Shown here one piece after another: positions 23,897 to 34,195 of a DNA stretch of 64,000 nucleotides (the first letter of the stretch is position 1; every line of letters begins with the position of its first letter). Under the pieces are notes generated by a model. It ran no database searches. It saw only the letters and a list, made by a program, of their open reading frames with translations, and had not been told where the DNA came from. Source of the stretch: Diphasiastrum complanatum (taxonomy: Eukaryota > Streptophyta > Lycopodiopsida > Lycopodiales > Lycopodiaceae); the NCBI GenBank assembly GCA_029204225.1, contig MU832033.1, positions 1 through 64,000 on the forward strand, written 5' to 3'. The translations under genes were made by a program, and so were the position numbers.

Positions 23897-25360
23897 AGAT
23901 TCATTTCCATCAACAAAACCAGCCAAGAATGCTAGTACAAATCTCCTTTCAGCCACTCCATTTTGTTGTGGGGTCCTTGGTGTGGTATACTCCCTCTTGA
24001 TCCCATGCTCATTGCAAAAGGCCTTGAACTTGGTAGATATGTACTCTCCACCATTGTCACTCCTTAAGCACTTGATCTTTGTGAAAAATTGGTTCTCCCT
24101 TGCATTCTTGAACTTAACAAAGACATCATACACTTCATCTTTGCTCTTTAGTAGATAGATCCAATAAAATCTACTAAAATCATCAATGAAAGTTACATAC
24201 ATCTTAGCTCCACTATTGCTAATTGTAGTAGTTCCATGAACATCTAAATGTACAACTTGAAAAGGCTTTGTAGATCTAGTATAAGGTAGTCTATGTGACT
24301 TTGACAAAGCACAAGACTCACAAACATGATTGATGCTACTTAAAGAGCTTGGAAGACCTATCACAACCTTCTTTCTAGACATTATTTTCTATGACTTGAA
24401 GTTGAGTGTTCCATCCTTTTATGACAAACCTCTTGAATAGGTATTTGCTCTCTTGCAACACATCCAACTTGGTTAGAAATAACACAAGCATCTAGTTTGA
24501 ACAACTTCCCTTGCCTTTTACCTTTTGCAATTGAGATATCCTTCCTTTTGATCATACAAGCATCTCCATCAAACTCAACTTTGAAGCCTTTACTTAGCAA
24601 TTGACTCAAACTAAGCAAATTCCTGGTAATAGATGGAATGAACAAAACATCCTCCAAATGAACATTCCTATTTGTAGAGAGAGAAATAGGAATTGTTCCA
24701 ATCCCTTTGATTGCACACTCACCATCATTGGCCATGTAGATCACCCTCTTGTCATCTCCATATGCCAACAAAGAAGTGAAGTACTTGTTGTGAAATGTCA
24801 TGTGTGAACTTGCTCCACTATCAATCCACCATGGATCTAGATCTCCATCATTAGCAAGCATACATAAAGGCATCACAAAAGCATCATCATTTGATCTTGA
24901 ACATCCAAACCATCCTTATCAAGTGTAAGATTACCTTGCTTGTCTCCCTGATCTCTTTTCTTCTTGTAGCACTCACTTGCAAAGTGTCCTTTGATGCCAC
25001 AATAGAAGCACTTGAACTTTGATCTATCTTTTTTTTTTTTGCCATTTGAAGAATTCTCCCCTTGATCTTGCCCTTTAGACCCATTTACTTTTGCTTTTGC
25101 CCTTGAATTCTCCCTTAATGAACATAGCCTCCTCTCCAACTTGAGATGTTGATGAAGATCCACCTCTTGCTTGAAGCCTATATTCTTCATTGATCACGAT
25201 CTCTTGAAGATCAATCAAACTTGGCAAAGTTCTTTGAATGGCAAGACTTTGAAAAATTTAAGCATGAGCATCCAACAATCCATTAAGAATCACTTGAACA
25301 AGCTCTCCTTCCTTAATGCTCTCATCAATGCAAGCTAACTCATCTAAGATATTTTCCTAT
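23897..25360 (-). pseudogene. Copia fragment K: gag C-terminal part, protease, partial integrase
   Basis: Reverse strand, right to left. A gag piece is followed by the CCHC knuckle (CFYCGIKGHFASEC) at 24969-25010 and the DSGAS protease motif at 24808-24822 with a NLLSLSQLL block. A GAG-pre-integrase start lies near 24420, then integrase with FIDDFSRFYWIYLL and RSDNGGEYIS and the Glu of GVAERR near 23945. Integrase stops there and is fused to about 45 bp of foreign sequence and then to an LTR piece. Two long open stretches (24876-24382 and 24382-23876) remain. The second half of integrase, RT and RNase H are gone: a deletion derivative. Confidence 0.85.
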
Positions 25361-25702
25361 TTTAAGACACAAAAATCACTTATAGGAATTCGCCGACCCT
25401 CAAAACATTGCCTCAAAATTTGCGACCATCATTACAAAATCATGGCCACCGAGGACGATTTTTGGGTAGATTTGCAAATTTCTGACAAAAAAAGTCTATA
25501 TATAGATCTCCACCCTTCTCTCCACGAATCCATTCTAGAGTTTTGCTCTCAAGTTCATGCTAAAATTTTCTAGAATCTTCAAACCTTCCAGAACACTCTA
25601 GAATCACTATTATCGTGGCCTCTCAGGATCCGGCACTTTCTCTACATCACCGTAAGGTCCCAAAGCCTTACACCGGTGACTTATTCTTACTAACGCCGAG
25701 AC
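25361..25702 (+). repeat. R repeat, copy 1, with TATA box
   Basis: Inverted relative to 14541-14777. TATATATA lies at 25497-25504, followed by tctccaccc and a pyrimidine-rich start-like stretch, as in an LTR promoter. Its element type is unknown. Confidence 0.6.
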
Positions 25703-26085
25703 AGTACGATTAGCGAATGGCATTTTTTTCCATCTTGGTTTTAATCTCTTGCATCTTTCGAAACAACAACATGATAGCCTTATCCGTGCCCCCTATTCCT
25801 CCTACTTTGATGAATTCCACACTATTCATATTTCATCCAAGATGGCAGCTTTGTGACCATTGATATTACACCAGCCAGGATCTAACTGATCGGCTTTCCC
25901 AAGAGTTAATCCATGGTAAGGGCACCAGCTATGACACGAACTATTTCAAGAATTCTTGCTAGATGACGACAAAACCATCGCTCACACCCACGATGGCATT
26001 GCCACAAAACTTATCAAAGATCCCAAGCTACGAGCAGCCACAAAGATCCTCCTGATTCTAATGGAGGTCCACATAGTCCGCATGG
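25703..26085. other. Unrecognised segment before copia fragment L
   Basis: An open frame from 25956 passes through here into copia protease sequence after 26090. The first part (MLDDDKTIAHTHDG...) has no recognisable family. It may be downstream sequence of the R element. Confidence 0.35.
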
Positions 26086-26457
26086 ATCGTATTAAAGCAA
26101 TTCACATGGCCAATGGTGGTGAGTGTGTGATTGAAGGTATTGTTTCAGTTCCTATTTGTCTCTATACTAATAGGAATGCAAGATTTCCTTCACTTTCAAA
26201 GAATTTGCTAAGTTTTGGACAAATGATAGAGAAAGGATACATGGTAAAGTTTGGTGGTGATGCTTGCTTCATTACAAAGGAAGAAATCTTGGTTGCTAGG
26301 GGCAATAGACAAGGTAGACTTTTCAAGCTTGATGCTTTTGTTATGGCTAACAAAAAGGTTGGAATGGAAAAGGATATTGGTCTCAACTTTCCAAAGTTAC
26401 CTTTTAGCATCAATAAGATTGGTGGATTTTATGCAAAGTCTAACAAGCTTCCTTAAG
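26086..26457 (+). pseudogene. Copia fragment L: protease to GAG-pre-integrase piece
   Basis: Forward frame with MANGGECVIEGI, SKNLLSFGQMIEKG and RQGRLFKLDAFVMANKK, the same segment as J at 30530-30250. It lacks the DSGA motif (upstream sequence is foreign) and breaks off where GAG-pre-integrase WHKR should start. Confidence 0.8.
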
Positions 26458-27529
26458 ATCTAATATGCTTCTTGGATATGTTTATCTTTATGCTAACTTG
26501 GCTAGTCTTGAGGATAATGATGGTGTTTCAACGGTTCTTCATGGCCAGTGCAAGCATGCAAAAGGTAAGGAAAGAGCTAATTTCATCAATGGAGGTGAAG
26601 GTTCTTCCTTGGGAAAGATTGTTGTTAATGATTTCTTTGACCACATGGAAAAAGATGTTTCTAGGTGCATTCATGAAGGATATGGTTCTTCTACATTCTT
26701 TTGTGATGAGTCCAAGAAAGTCATTTATGCAGCAAGTGGAGTCACATGTCTTCATAAAGAGAGTAGATCAAATCATCAAGAGACTTGGTGAGGGAGATAG
26801 TCACAAGTCAAGAAGAAGAGAAGTATGTGAAGAGTTCAAAGTAGGATGTACTTTGAATGATGTCATTGTGAATGATAGTGAGGAAAAATCATTATCATAT
26901 GAGTCATTACCTAAATCATTGAATAGAAGTTCTTGTTTGAAAAAAGAGAGTACTTCAATCATCCTTATGTTAAAGGTACTAATCATTTTTCTCATGGCTT
27001 CTAATGTCTTTGAGGTTTCTACTTCTTATGATGCAATCATTAAGAGGGAGTTTTATGAAGGAAAGAGAAATGGAAGATTGGATTTTGGGAAGATCCAAGG
27101 CATGGATCTCACATCTCTTCATCAACTCAAAGGATTCTATGATTATAAATTGATCACTCATGATCGAGATGGCAAAAGGTTGGTTGGAGAAGACTACATG
27201 GAGCAAATCGAGAGGCAAGGGAGATCTCTATGGTGAGCTTATTGAGGTATGTTATGGACTCAAGAAGGCTGAATTCATCTTCACCTACTCTACTTCATGT
27301 TGGATGGAAAGTTTGAAATCTATCTTTTGATTTGTGAGGGTGCCACCAATGACACTGTTTTCACTAACCTTTGTGGAAATTCGAGATCAAGCATTGATGA
27401 GATCTTGTTGGATCTAAATCGTATGTTTGAGAGAGATTATTTCCAGAGGTTCAGGTCTGAAAATATTCATATCTTTGATGATCAAGAGAAAGGTAAGCAA
27501 GTGAAAGCGACTCACTTTACTTTACTCAC
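26458..27529 (+). pseudogene. Element L internal region, mostly unrecognised
   Basis: Overlapping open frames without the integrase blocks expected here. One frame (26472-27236) has HQLKGFYDYKLITHDRDGKRLVGEDYMEQ near its end. Another (27297-27602) ends with an EKGKQVKATHFTLLTCF stretch that corresponds to the linker before RT in J (KGKQVVSRNYVALLTS). Degenerate copia sequence and captured sequence cannot be told apart by eye. Confidence 0.4.
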
Positions 27530-28330
27530 ATGTTTTGGAGAATCTTCTTGTGTAGATGATGCTATGCAAGTGGATATTGGTTCTCATGGTTTTCATACTT
27601 AAAAGGCAATTAATGGATCTGGAAAACAAAGTTTTTTTAGTGACTTTGATGGTCAAGAGGAAGATCAAGAGGTTGGTCTCAAAGGGCTTCAACAACACAA
27701 AAGGAAAGGTGACAATTTGGAGCTACTCAAGAGCAACAAGGAAGGTTATTTGGCAGAGATGTTTTACTTGTTCTATCTCATGTTTGATCTATTTCATGTG
27801 GATGTGTGCAAATTGTCAAGATATGGTGAAACTAGCTACATTGTCTTGCAATATCTTATTGTTGGAGTTGTACTAGCGTTCTTGGCTGGTTTTGCTGATG
27901 GAAATGAAGCTATTGGAGATTCATTACGTCCCTTGCAAGTCATCAATGGTTTCTTGTGGCAAGATGGAGATGGAGGCTCATTCATGGAGTTTTATGGTGG
28001 AGACATATCAAGAAAGGACAAATTCAGAGGAGACAAGCAAGCAAATGGTCATCATTCACATTGAGTGTTTGGTTGCTGTAATTTTCTAAAGAGTTCAAAG
28101 TTTGAAACATGAAGAAATCATTTCATTCACATTCTATTTGGTTCTTCATGTTCTAGTTATATCTTGATGTAAGAAATAGTGAAGCATCCAATTTGAACAC
28201 TATTCTCTATATCAATTATGAAAAATACTTTAGAACCTTAGAAAGGAGATCTATACTTAGGATGGATCATTCTAAAGTTGGATCAAGTAGTATGGTTAAA
28301 ACTATGCCAAAACTAGTTGAAGAGGGAGTG
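27530..28330 (+). pseudogene. Non-pol segment of element L
   Basis: Follows the RT-proximal linker but has no RT or RNase H motif. The first 250 bp resemble J's reverse-strand 29060-28800 at roughly 75% by eye (shared blocks: tcttcttgtgta, ggatctggaaaacaaa, ctttgatggtcaag, gaagatcaagaggtt, caatttggagct). A 115-codon frame (27717-28064) has hydrophobic residues at about 41-60 (YIVLQYLIVGVVLAFLAGFA), which could be a membrane segment, then a charged tail. About 45 bp around 27868-27912 recur in K (23900-23945). The family is unknown. It ends in non-coding sequence before a purine-rich run (agagggagtg) and the LTR. Confidence 0.55.
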
Positions 28331-28775
28331 TGAGAGATTTCAACTAGTTTAGTCTAGTTTAGTCATATTTTGGTAAATTGTCAACAAGAGGCCAAAACTC
28401 ATGTTAGAATTAGAGATAAACTTTTTGAAGTTATATTAGTTTAAAATACATTCAATAAACACTTTCTGAAAGTGTGGAAAAGTTGGTAGTCGAGTTTGAG
28501 AGAGATTCAAATTTGAATGTTGGGTACTTTGAATCTAGACCCAAAAATAGTAGGGTTTACATTTTGGAGGGAAAGCCAAGTGGCCAAATAGGGTTTGAAC
28601 ACTCTATAAAAGGATGTAACTCATGGAGAGACACATCTTCTCTCTTCTCTCTCTCTTTTCATCATTATACATGGTTCTCTTTGGGTTCTACTACTCTCAT
28701 GATGTTATCTTGCAATTCTATGTGTAGAATGATCATTTATTTCTATTTTCGGTTCCACAAGTGTGAAATATAGTA
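28331..28775 (+). repeat. Truncated LTR of element L
   Basis: Starts TGTGAGAGATTTC and matches J's LTR in opposite orientation. TATAAA at 28605-28610 is followed by the conserved ctctctc stretch. A degenerate palindrome CACAAGTGTG lies at 28756-28765. It breaks off there and meets J's truncated end, head to head. Confidence 0.82.
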
Positions 28776-29060
28776 GGATACTATAAGAGTCTCCAATATG
28801 CTGCAAAAACATATCCATAACACCTTTGCCAATTACCTCTCCTTTGATGCTCTTGACTAGCTCCAAATTGCCAACTTACCTTTTGACTGGTTGAAGCGCT
28901 TTGAGATCAACCTCTTGATCTTCAACTTGACCATCAAAGTTATTGAACAAAATTTGTTTTCCAGATCCAATACTTGATTTTACAGCAAGATAACATCCAT
29001 CCACTTGCGTAGCTCCATATACACAAGAAGATCCTCCAAAAGATGTTCCACTCTTCATAA
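28776..29060 (-). pseudogene. Non-pol segment of element J
   Basis: Reverse-strand continuation after MKSGT, reading SFGGSSCVYGATQVDG, then GSGKQILFNNFDGQVEDQE, then after a stop VGNLELVKSIKGEVIGKG. It corresponds to 27530-27790 in L. No catalytic motif is visible and it is not any part of copia RT that I can recognise. The function and source are unknown. Confidence 0.6.
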
Positions 29061-29400
29061 GAGCTTGATACTCAAGTTCCATTGCTTGGATCCACTCCTC
29101 TTCTGTCCTTGCTTGATCTACACTTGTGGGCTCATCCAAAGAGGTTAGTAAAGCAACATAATTTCTAGAAACTACTTGCTTACCCTTTTGATCATATGTG
29201 AGCCTTGAAGGTACTTGTCTTTTGCTTGATGTTCTCCTTGGCTTTTGACTTGATGAAGGTCCATCATCACCACCATCCAAAGTAAGATCCTTCTCATCAG
29301 CATCAAGAATGTTAGATCCATCCAATCTACCATCAATCATGCTTGAAGACACCTTTGGAATGTTCTCCTCATCAAAAAATGACATCTCTATCAACAATCA
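29061..29400 (-). CDS. Element J integrase C-terminal linker
   Basis: Open frame from 29397 with an acidic stretch, the PSRLTYDQKGKQVVSRN linker and TEEEWIQAMELEYQALM, the conserved lead-in to copia RT, which then does not follow. It overlaps the integrase frame by about 25 bp in another frame, so one shift separates them. Confidence 0.7.
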
Positions 29401-30538
29401 CTTTGTTAGTAGAAGGAATGTAAACCTTGTAGGCTTTACTCACCTCACTATATCCAACAAAAATACCTCTTCTTGAAGATGGATCCTCCTTGGTCCTATC
29501 ATCATGAGTAATGTTGACATAGCATGTGCATCCAAAGGTTCTTAGAAAGTTGACACTCGGCCTCCTCTTGAATAGCATCTCAAAAGGTGTCCTTCCATCC
29601 AAAATAGCACTCGGCCACCTATTGCACAAGAAATTGGCACACAACAAAGCTTGATCCCAAATTGGTTTGTCAAGATTAGCACTTAACCTCATAGCTTTAG
29701 CACTTTCACATAAAGTCCTATTCTTCCTTTCAGCCACTCCATTTTGTTGTGGGGTCCTTGATGTTGTATACTCCCTCTTGATCCCATGCTCATCACAAAA
29801 GGCCTTGAACTTGTTAGATATGTACTTGCCACCATTGTCACCTCTCAAGCACTTGATCTTTGTGGAAAATTGGTTCTCCCTTGCATTCTTGAGCTTGACA
29901 AAGATATCATACACTTCATCCTTGCTCTTTAGTAGATAGATCCAACAAAATCTACTAAAATAATCAATGAATGTTACATACATCTTAGTTTCACTATTGC
30001 TAATTGTAGTAAATCCATGAATATCCGAATGTACAAGCTGAAAAGGCTTTGTAGATCTAGAAATAGATCTAGTATAAGGTAGTCTATGTGACTTAGACAA
30101 AGCACAAGACTCACAAACATGCTTGTCATTACTTAAGGAACTTGGAAGACCAATCACAACCTTCTTCCTTGCCATTACCTCCAATGACTTGAAGTTGAGG
30201 TGTCCCATTCTTTTGTGCCAAACCTCTTGAATAGAAATTTGCTCCCTTGCAACACATCCAACTTGGTTAGCAATAACACAAGCATCAAGTTTGAACAACT
30301 TCCCTTGCCTGTTACTTTTTCCAATCAAGACATCCTTCCTTTTGATCAAACAAGCATTTCCATCAAGCTTTACCTTGAGGCCCTTACTTAGCATTTGACT
30401 CACAATAAGCAAATTCTTGGTAATAGATGGAATAAACAAGACATCCTCCAAATGAACATTCCTATTTGTAGAGAGAGAAATAGGAATTGTGCCAATCCCT
30501 TTGATTTCACACTCACCATCATTGGCCATGTAGATCAC
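29372..30538 (-). CDS. Element J protease C-terminal part, GAG-pre-integrase and integrase
   Basis: A 388-codon open stretch, the longest retroelement frame left in the window outside A. It begins with MANDGECEIKGIG (protease C-terminal side) and a NLLIVSQML block, then VWHKRMGHLNFKSLEVM (GAG-pre-integrase), CESCALSKSHRL, FIDYFSRFCWIYLL, RGDNGGKYIS, NGVAERKNRTL, and ends FVGYSEVSKAYKVY and VIVDRDVIF. The DDE triad residues appear present, but the second-Asp block reads GDNGGKY where SDNGGEY is usual and the first reads FIDY where FIDD is usual. The frame probably continues the upstream gag/protease frame after a shift at about 30535. Confidence 0.85.
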   Translation of the reverse strand: MIYMANDGECEIKGIGTIPISLSTNRNVHLEDVLFIPSITKNLLIVSQMLSKGLKVKLDGNACLIKRKDVLIGKSNRQGKLFKLDACVIANQVGCVAREQISIQEVWHKRMGHLNFKSLEVMARKKVVIGLPSSLSNDKHVCESCALSKSHRLPYTRSISRSTKPFQLVHSDIHGFTTISNSETKMYVTFIDYFSRFCWIYLLKSKDEVYDIFVKLKNARENQFSTKIKCLRGDNGGKYISNKFKAFCDEHGIKREYTTSRTPQQNGVAERKNRTLCESAKAMRLSANLDKPIWDQALLCANFLCNRWPSAILDGRTPFEMLFKRRPSVNFLRTFGCTCYVNITHDDRTKEDPSSRRGIFVGYSEVSKAYKVYIPSTNKVIVDRDVIF

Positions 30539-30891
30539 CCTCTTGTGAAGTACTCTCTGTGAAAGGTCATGTGTGAACTTGCTCCACTATCAATCCACCA
30601 AGGATCTAGATCTCCATCATTAGCAAACATACATGAAGATATCACAAAAGCATAATCATTTGCATGTTGAACATCCAAACCATCCTCATCAAGAGTAAGA
30701 TTACCTTGCTTGTCTCCTTGATCTCTTTTCTTCTTGTAGCACTCACTTGTAAAGTGTCCTTTGATGCCACAATAGAAGCACTTGAGCTTTGATCTATCCT
30801 TCTTTTTGCCACTTGAAAAAGCATCCATTTGATCTTGCACTTTAGACCACTTGCTTTTGGTTTTGCCCTTGAATTTGCCTTTTGTGAACAT
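30535..30891 (-). CDS. Element J gag zinc knuckle and protease active site
   Basis: Open frame with a Lys-rich start, CCHC knuckle (CFYCGIKGHFTSEC) at 30739-30780 and the catalytic DSGAS at 30577-30591 preceded by PWWI. It runs into the integrase frame within a few bases, so a single shift separates active site from downstream protease. Confidence 0.83.
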   Translation of the reverse strand: MFTKGKFKGKTKSKWSKVQDQMDAFSSGKKKDRSKLKCFYCGIKGHFTSECYKKKRDQGDKQGNLTLDEDGLDVQHANDYAFVISSCMFANDGDLDPWWIDSGASSHMTFHREYFTRG

Positions 30892-30967
30892 AGCATCCTC
30901 TTGAAGTGTCGATGTAGATCCACCTCTTGCTTGAAGCCTACATTGATCAAGATCTCTTGAAGATCCA

Positions 30968-31462
30968 TCAAATTTGGCAAAGTCTTCTGAATAGAAATAC
31001 TTTGAACAATGTTAGCATGAGCATCCAACAAGCCATTAAGAATTGCTTGAATAAGCTCTCCTTTCTTAATGCTTTCATTCTCAAAACAAAAGTACTTGGA
31101 CTTTCTTCATTCTTTTGCAAACAAGAAAAGATTTGCCTTCTTAGAGTCAACACTCTAGAAGTAGACTTGGATTCATAAAGCTTCTTCAATGAATTCCAAG
31201 CTTCCAAAGATGATGTGCACTTACCAACTTCCTTGAGAAGTTCATTTGTAACATTCATCTTTATCATGTGTAGAGCCTTCTTGGCCCTCTTGTCATACCT
31301 CAATTGATCTTGTTGTGTTGCTGGTCTCTCCTCCAAACCTACAACAATATCCAAAACATCATTCATATCAAGAAGTGACTCCATCCTCACTTTCCACAAT
31401 GAATAGCTACTTGAGGTAAGCCTATCATTGGCTTCCAACATGACTCCAATTGAGATTGCCAT
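30968..31462 (-). CDS. Element J gag N-terminal part (UBN2)
   Basis: The start at 31462 (MAISIGVMLEANDRL) matches gag starts of A, S and T. It contains LWKVRMESLLD, KKALHMIKMNVTNELLKEVG and LTLRRQIFSCLQKNEESPSTF, the copia UBN2 gag. The last 25 residues are out of frame: a shift near 31040 precedes sequence that continues as a LLDAHANI stretch in another frame. Confidence 0.85.
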   Translation of the reverse strand: MAISIGVMLEANDRLTSSSYSLWKVRMESLLDMNDVLDIVVGLEERPATQQDQLRYDKRAKKALHMIKMNVTNELLKEVGKCTSSLEAWNSLKKLYESKSTSRVLTLRRQIFSCLQKNEESPSTFVLRMKALRKESLFKQFLMACWMLMLTLFKVFLFRRLCQI

Positions 31463-32050
31463 GTAGCAATGACCTGATCTTCTCTTTCAACCTGCTTCAA
31501 TGCACAAAGCACTCCTTTGAACAACAATAAATGCTTTCAAAAGAAATCACCAAGATTTGAAACTATCTCACAAATTCTCTTCTAGCACTTATCCAAGCAA
31601 ATCAACACATAGAATCATGGAATCTTGATCAACCTATGATCTATCCTCAATCTAATGACTTTTTCCACTTCCCAAGATTGAAACACACTCAAATGAAGTC
31701 CAGCAATCTCACTATCTAGAGATCCAATCAAAATTAGGGTTTTGACAAAATCACAAAAAATTGACTATTCCAAATCTACATGCAAATGCTGAAAATTTGA
31801 TATGCAATCTATAAGCCACCACTTAGGTTGAACCAATGATCCAAAAATTGGCCAAATCCAATACGTGAATTCAAAAATTGAAATTGAACAAGTATATTGA
31901 CCTATTTAGCGTTTTGATCTACAAAAGATCCAATCTACAAAAGAAAAAAATCCGATTTTGGTGTAGAATCCTCTCTAGCATGCTCTAGACTTGATATCTT
32001 CACCAAATCATTGATAGATCTGATTTCCTCCTTCATAACCTGAAACACAA
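31463..32050 (-). other. Untranslated leader of element J
   Basis: About 590 bp between gag start and primer site; no supported open frame on either strand. Confidence 0.6.
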
Positions 32051-32062
32051 GCTCTGATACCA
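32051..32062 (-). other. tRNA-Met primer-binding site of element J
   Basis: Reverse strand TGGTATCAGAGC, adjoining the LTR end (reverse strand ...CTCACA). Confidence 0.93.
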
Positions 32063-32713
32063 TGTGAGAGATTTCAGATCCTTAAGATCCAATCTACTTG
32101 AATGATCTTTGGTTAGAAAGAGAAATACACTACCAATCTCACCAATGTAGAAAAATCAGCATCTACACACAATTTGAGATGCAAACACTAATAGAACTTG
32201 ATCAAACTTGAATGAAATGAGTATGTACTATTGCTGTCCATAAAAATCCAAAAAGCTACTATATTTCACACGTGTGGATCCAAAAATAACAAATATAGAT
32301 CATTCTACACATAGAATTGCAAGCAATCACCAAGATAGTGCACCAATGGAGAGTAGAACCCAAGAGAACCATGTATAAGCATGAAATGAAATAGAGAAGA
32401 GAGATGATGACTCTCTCCATGACTTACATCCTTTTATAACAGGTCCAAACCCTATTTGGCCACTTGGCTTTCCCACCAAAATGCTAACCCTACTAATTTT
32501 GCGTCTAGATTCAATGTACCCAACTTATTCAAATTGAATCTACTCAAACTCGCATTCTATCTTTTCCACACTTTCAAAAAGTGTTTATTCAAATGAATTT
32601 AGACTAATGAACTTTGAGAAGTCAACCTCTAAGTCTAAAACAAGTTTTGGCCTCAATATGCCAAATATGGAAATATTGCAAAATGTGATAAAACTAGTTG
32701 AATCTTTCACACA
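32063..32713 (-). repeat. 5' LTR of element J
   Basis: About 650 bp. A reverse-strand TATA box (TATAAAA) lies at 32432-32438, at the same place as in L's LTR. The palindrome CACACGTGTG is at 32267-32276. Right edge at the TG start next to tacctcc. No target duplication can be tested because the 3' LTR is gone. Confidence 0.85.
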
Positions 32714-33392
32714 TACCTCCGGGACCGCAAACCGCAAATGGACGCAAAACTACGAAGGAGAACGAAAAGAACAAAAGCAAACGGGAGATTATGAAACAAA
32801 CGAAGAGAAATCTTTCGCGCTACCAGCTGGCAGCTCAACGGGCTTCACGCCCAACTGAAACGAATAACAACGACGAAGAGTAACTAACTAGTTGATTAGG
32901 GTTAACTAGTCTTGTGATTCTATGTTTAGCTATCTTGTAAACTCCACATAGTGGAGGTATAAACTATCCTCACTGAATCATAACAAGCGGGGTGAATATA
33001 GAGATCTGTAAGAGACAGAGAGAGACGTAGCGAATAGAACAGGAAAGTAAAAATACCATAGCTATGCATGAAAGTCTGCCAACGAGCAGAACACAGCGAA
33101 AGAGCAGAGAGTCAATCCACCAACGAGCGAGACACTAATGATCTTGCTCTAAAACCAAATTGATAATACAGTCGTTCTATTTTTGGGTATCCTTTTGTCT
33201 TGTGTTGTGTGTCTTGATTGCTAGAATAGAATTGTTCTGTGATGCGTGGTCATGTGTCTGGGATCCTGTAAGAGCTTTCGCATGAAAAGAAAATCATTCG
33301 CGAATACGACAACGAAAATGAAATCAAAAGACAGTTTCGCTTTCGTGACATTGATTAAAAATAGTCTCGCGCTTCCGCGATAGTTGTACCTC
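32714..33392 (+). repeat. Forward LTR fragment of the B family
   Basis: Reverse-complement similarity to 4921-5560, including the ctttcgcgct segment, the ctagttgattag/ttagctatcttgtaaactccacat region, and the tgggatcctgtaag run. No primer site or coding sequence follows, so it is a solo or truncated LTR, with J inserted at or near its left edge. Confidence 0.72.
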
Positions 33393-34195
33393 ATCATCAT
33401 CGTCATTAGAATCAAGTGCATTACTATTTTCTCCAATTGTATTGGCCTCTTGAATTTATTTTCTCCAATTGTTTTTGCCTCTTGAATTTATTTCACTTTT
33501 TATTCTCTCATGTCTATCAAAACTTGACATTGATTGTAACAAAAACGGATGGATCAACTCCATGGAATGGCATTCAATTTATTGGCTACACACATAAACA
33601 CATTCAATAAGTGATGTACATAGATTGACGAACAATATCGTCATATTTCACACATCTTTTGCCCATCACACTTGATGCATGTGCACCATATTTTATCTTG
33701 AAAATAATATACCTATGAGAAACAAAAATCAAATACATGTCACTTTAGCATAATATTCGAAGTCATGTTTAACTTATAGTAACAAATTCTTTTCGAACAA
33801 GGAAACATACATGTTTATTATTTACCCTGTTGACTTGAGTAGTGTCTTCATCGCTAGAATGATCTGAATATAATTCATCTCCTTGTGATAAACTGCATAT
33901 ATGCACAAGTACAAAACACAAATAACATAATTAGTCAATTTGAAAATATGTTGATTTAGATAGCATGATTCTTATATGCAATTTATAGTATGATTTTCAT
34001 GTTTTGATTTTTAAATAGTACGATTCGTATACGTGCACTTTTATATGATTCGTTTGCATCTTGTTGTAGGTTATAAACGCACATCTATCCTTTTTTTTTC
34101 TTGTTATTACAGGTATGAAAGTCCAACTCTAATATGCATTGAAGTCTTGTAGGTGATTTATTTTCTAATTCAATTTAATATATTACTTTTCTCTC
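33393..34195. other. No gene recognised
   Basis: AT-rich; a short duplicated run (ttttctccaatt...gcctcttgaatttattt) occurs twice near 33430-33490. No motif of any element class could be read. Confidence 0.45.

Larger units (their letters stand above)
28776..32713 (-). mobile_element. RT-less copia element J (3' truncated)
   Basis: Reverse-strand element with 5' LTR (32063-32713), primer site, leader, gag, protease and integrase, then a non-pol segment instead of RT and RNase H, and no 3' LTR. Integrase is open over 389 codons. The RT-proximal block WIQAMELEYQALMKSGT is present and is joined directly to the non-pol segment. It probably moved, if at all, with enzymes from N-like relatives. Confidence 0.82.

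Noticed and set aside
23876-25190. K as an intact gene because of two long open stretches
   Set aside because: It lacks the second half of integrase, RT, RNase H and a full LTR; the frames are remnants.
27868-27912. Possible LAGLIDADG endonuclease motif (LAFLAGFADGNE, and FVDGNE in K)
   Set aside because: Only one motif-like stretch; no second motif, no catalytic context, and it lies in a hydrophobic segment of a decayed retroelement.
33393-34195. Host gene fragment
   Set aside because: Suspected from exon-like pieces around 33540-33600, but no frame or motif could be supported.
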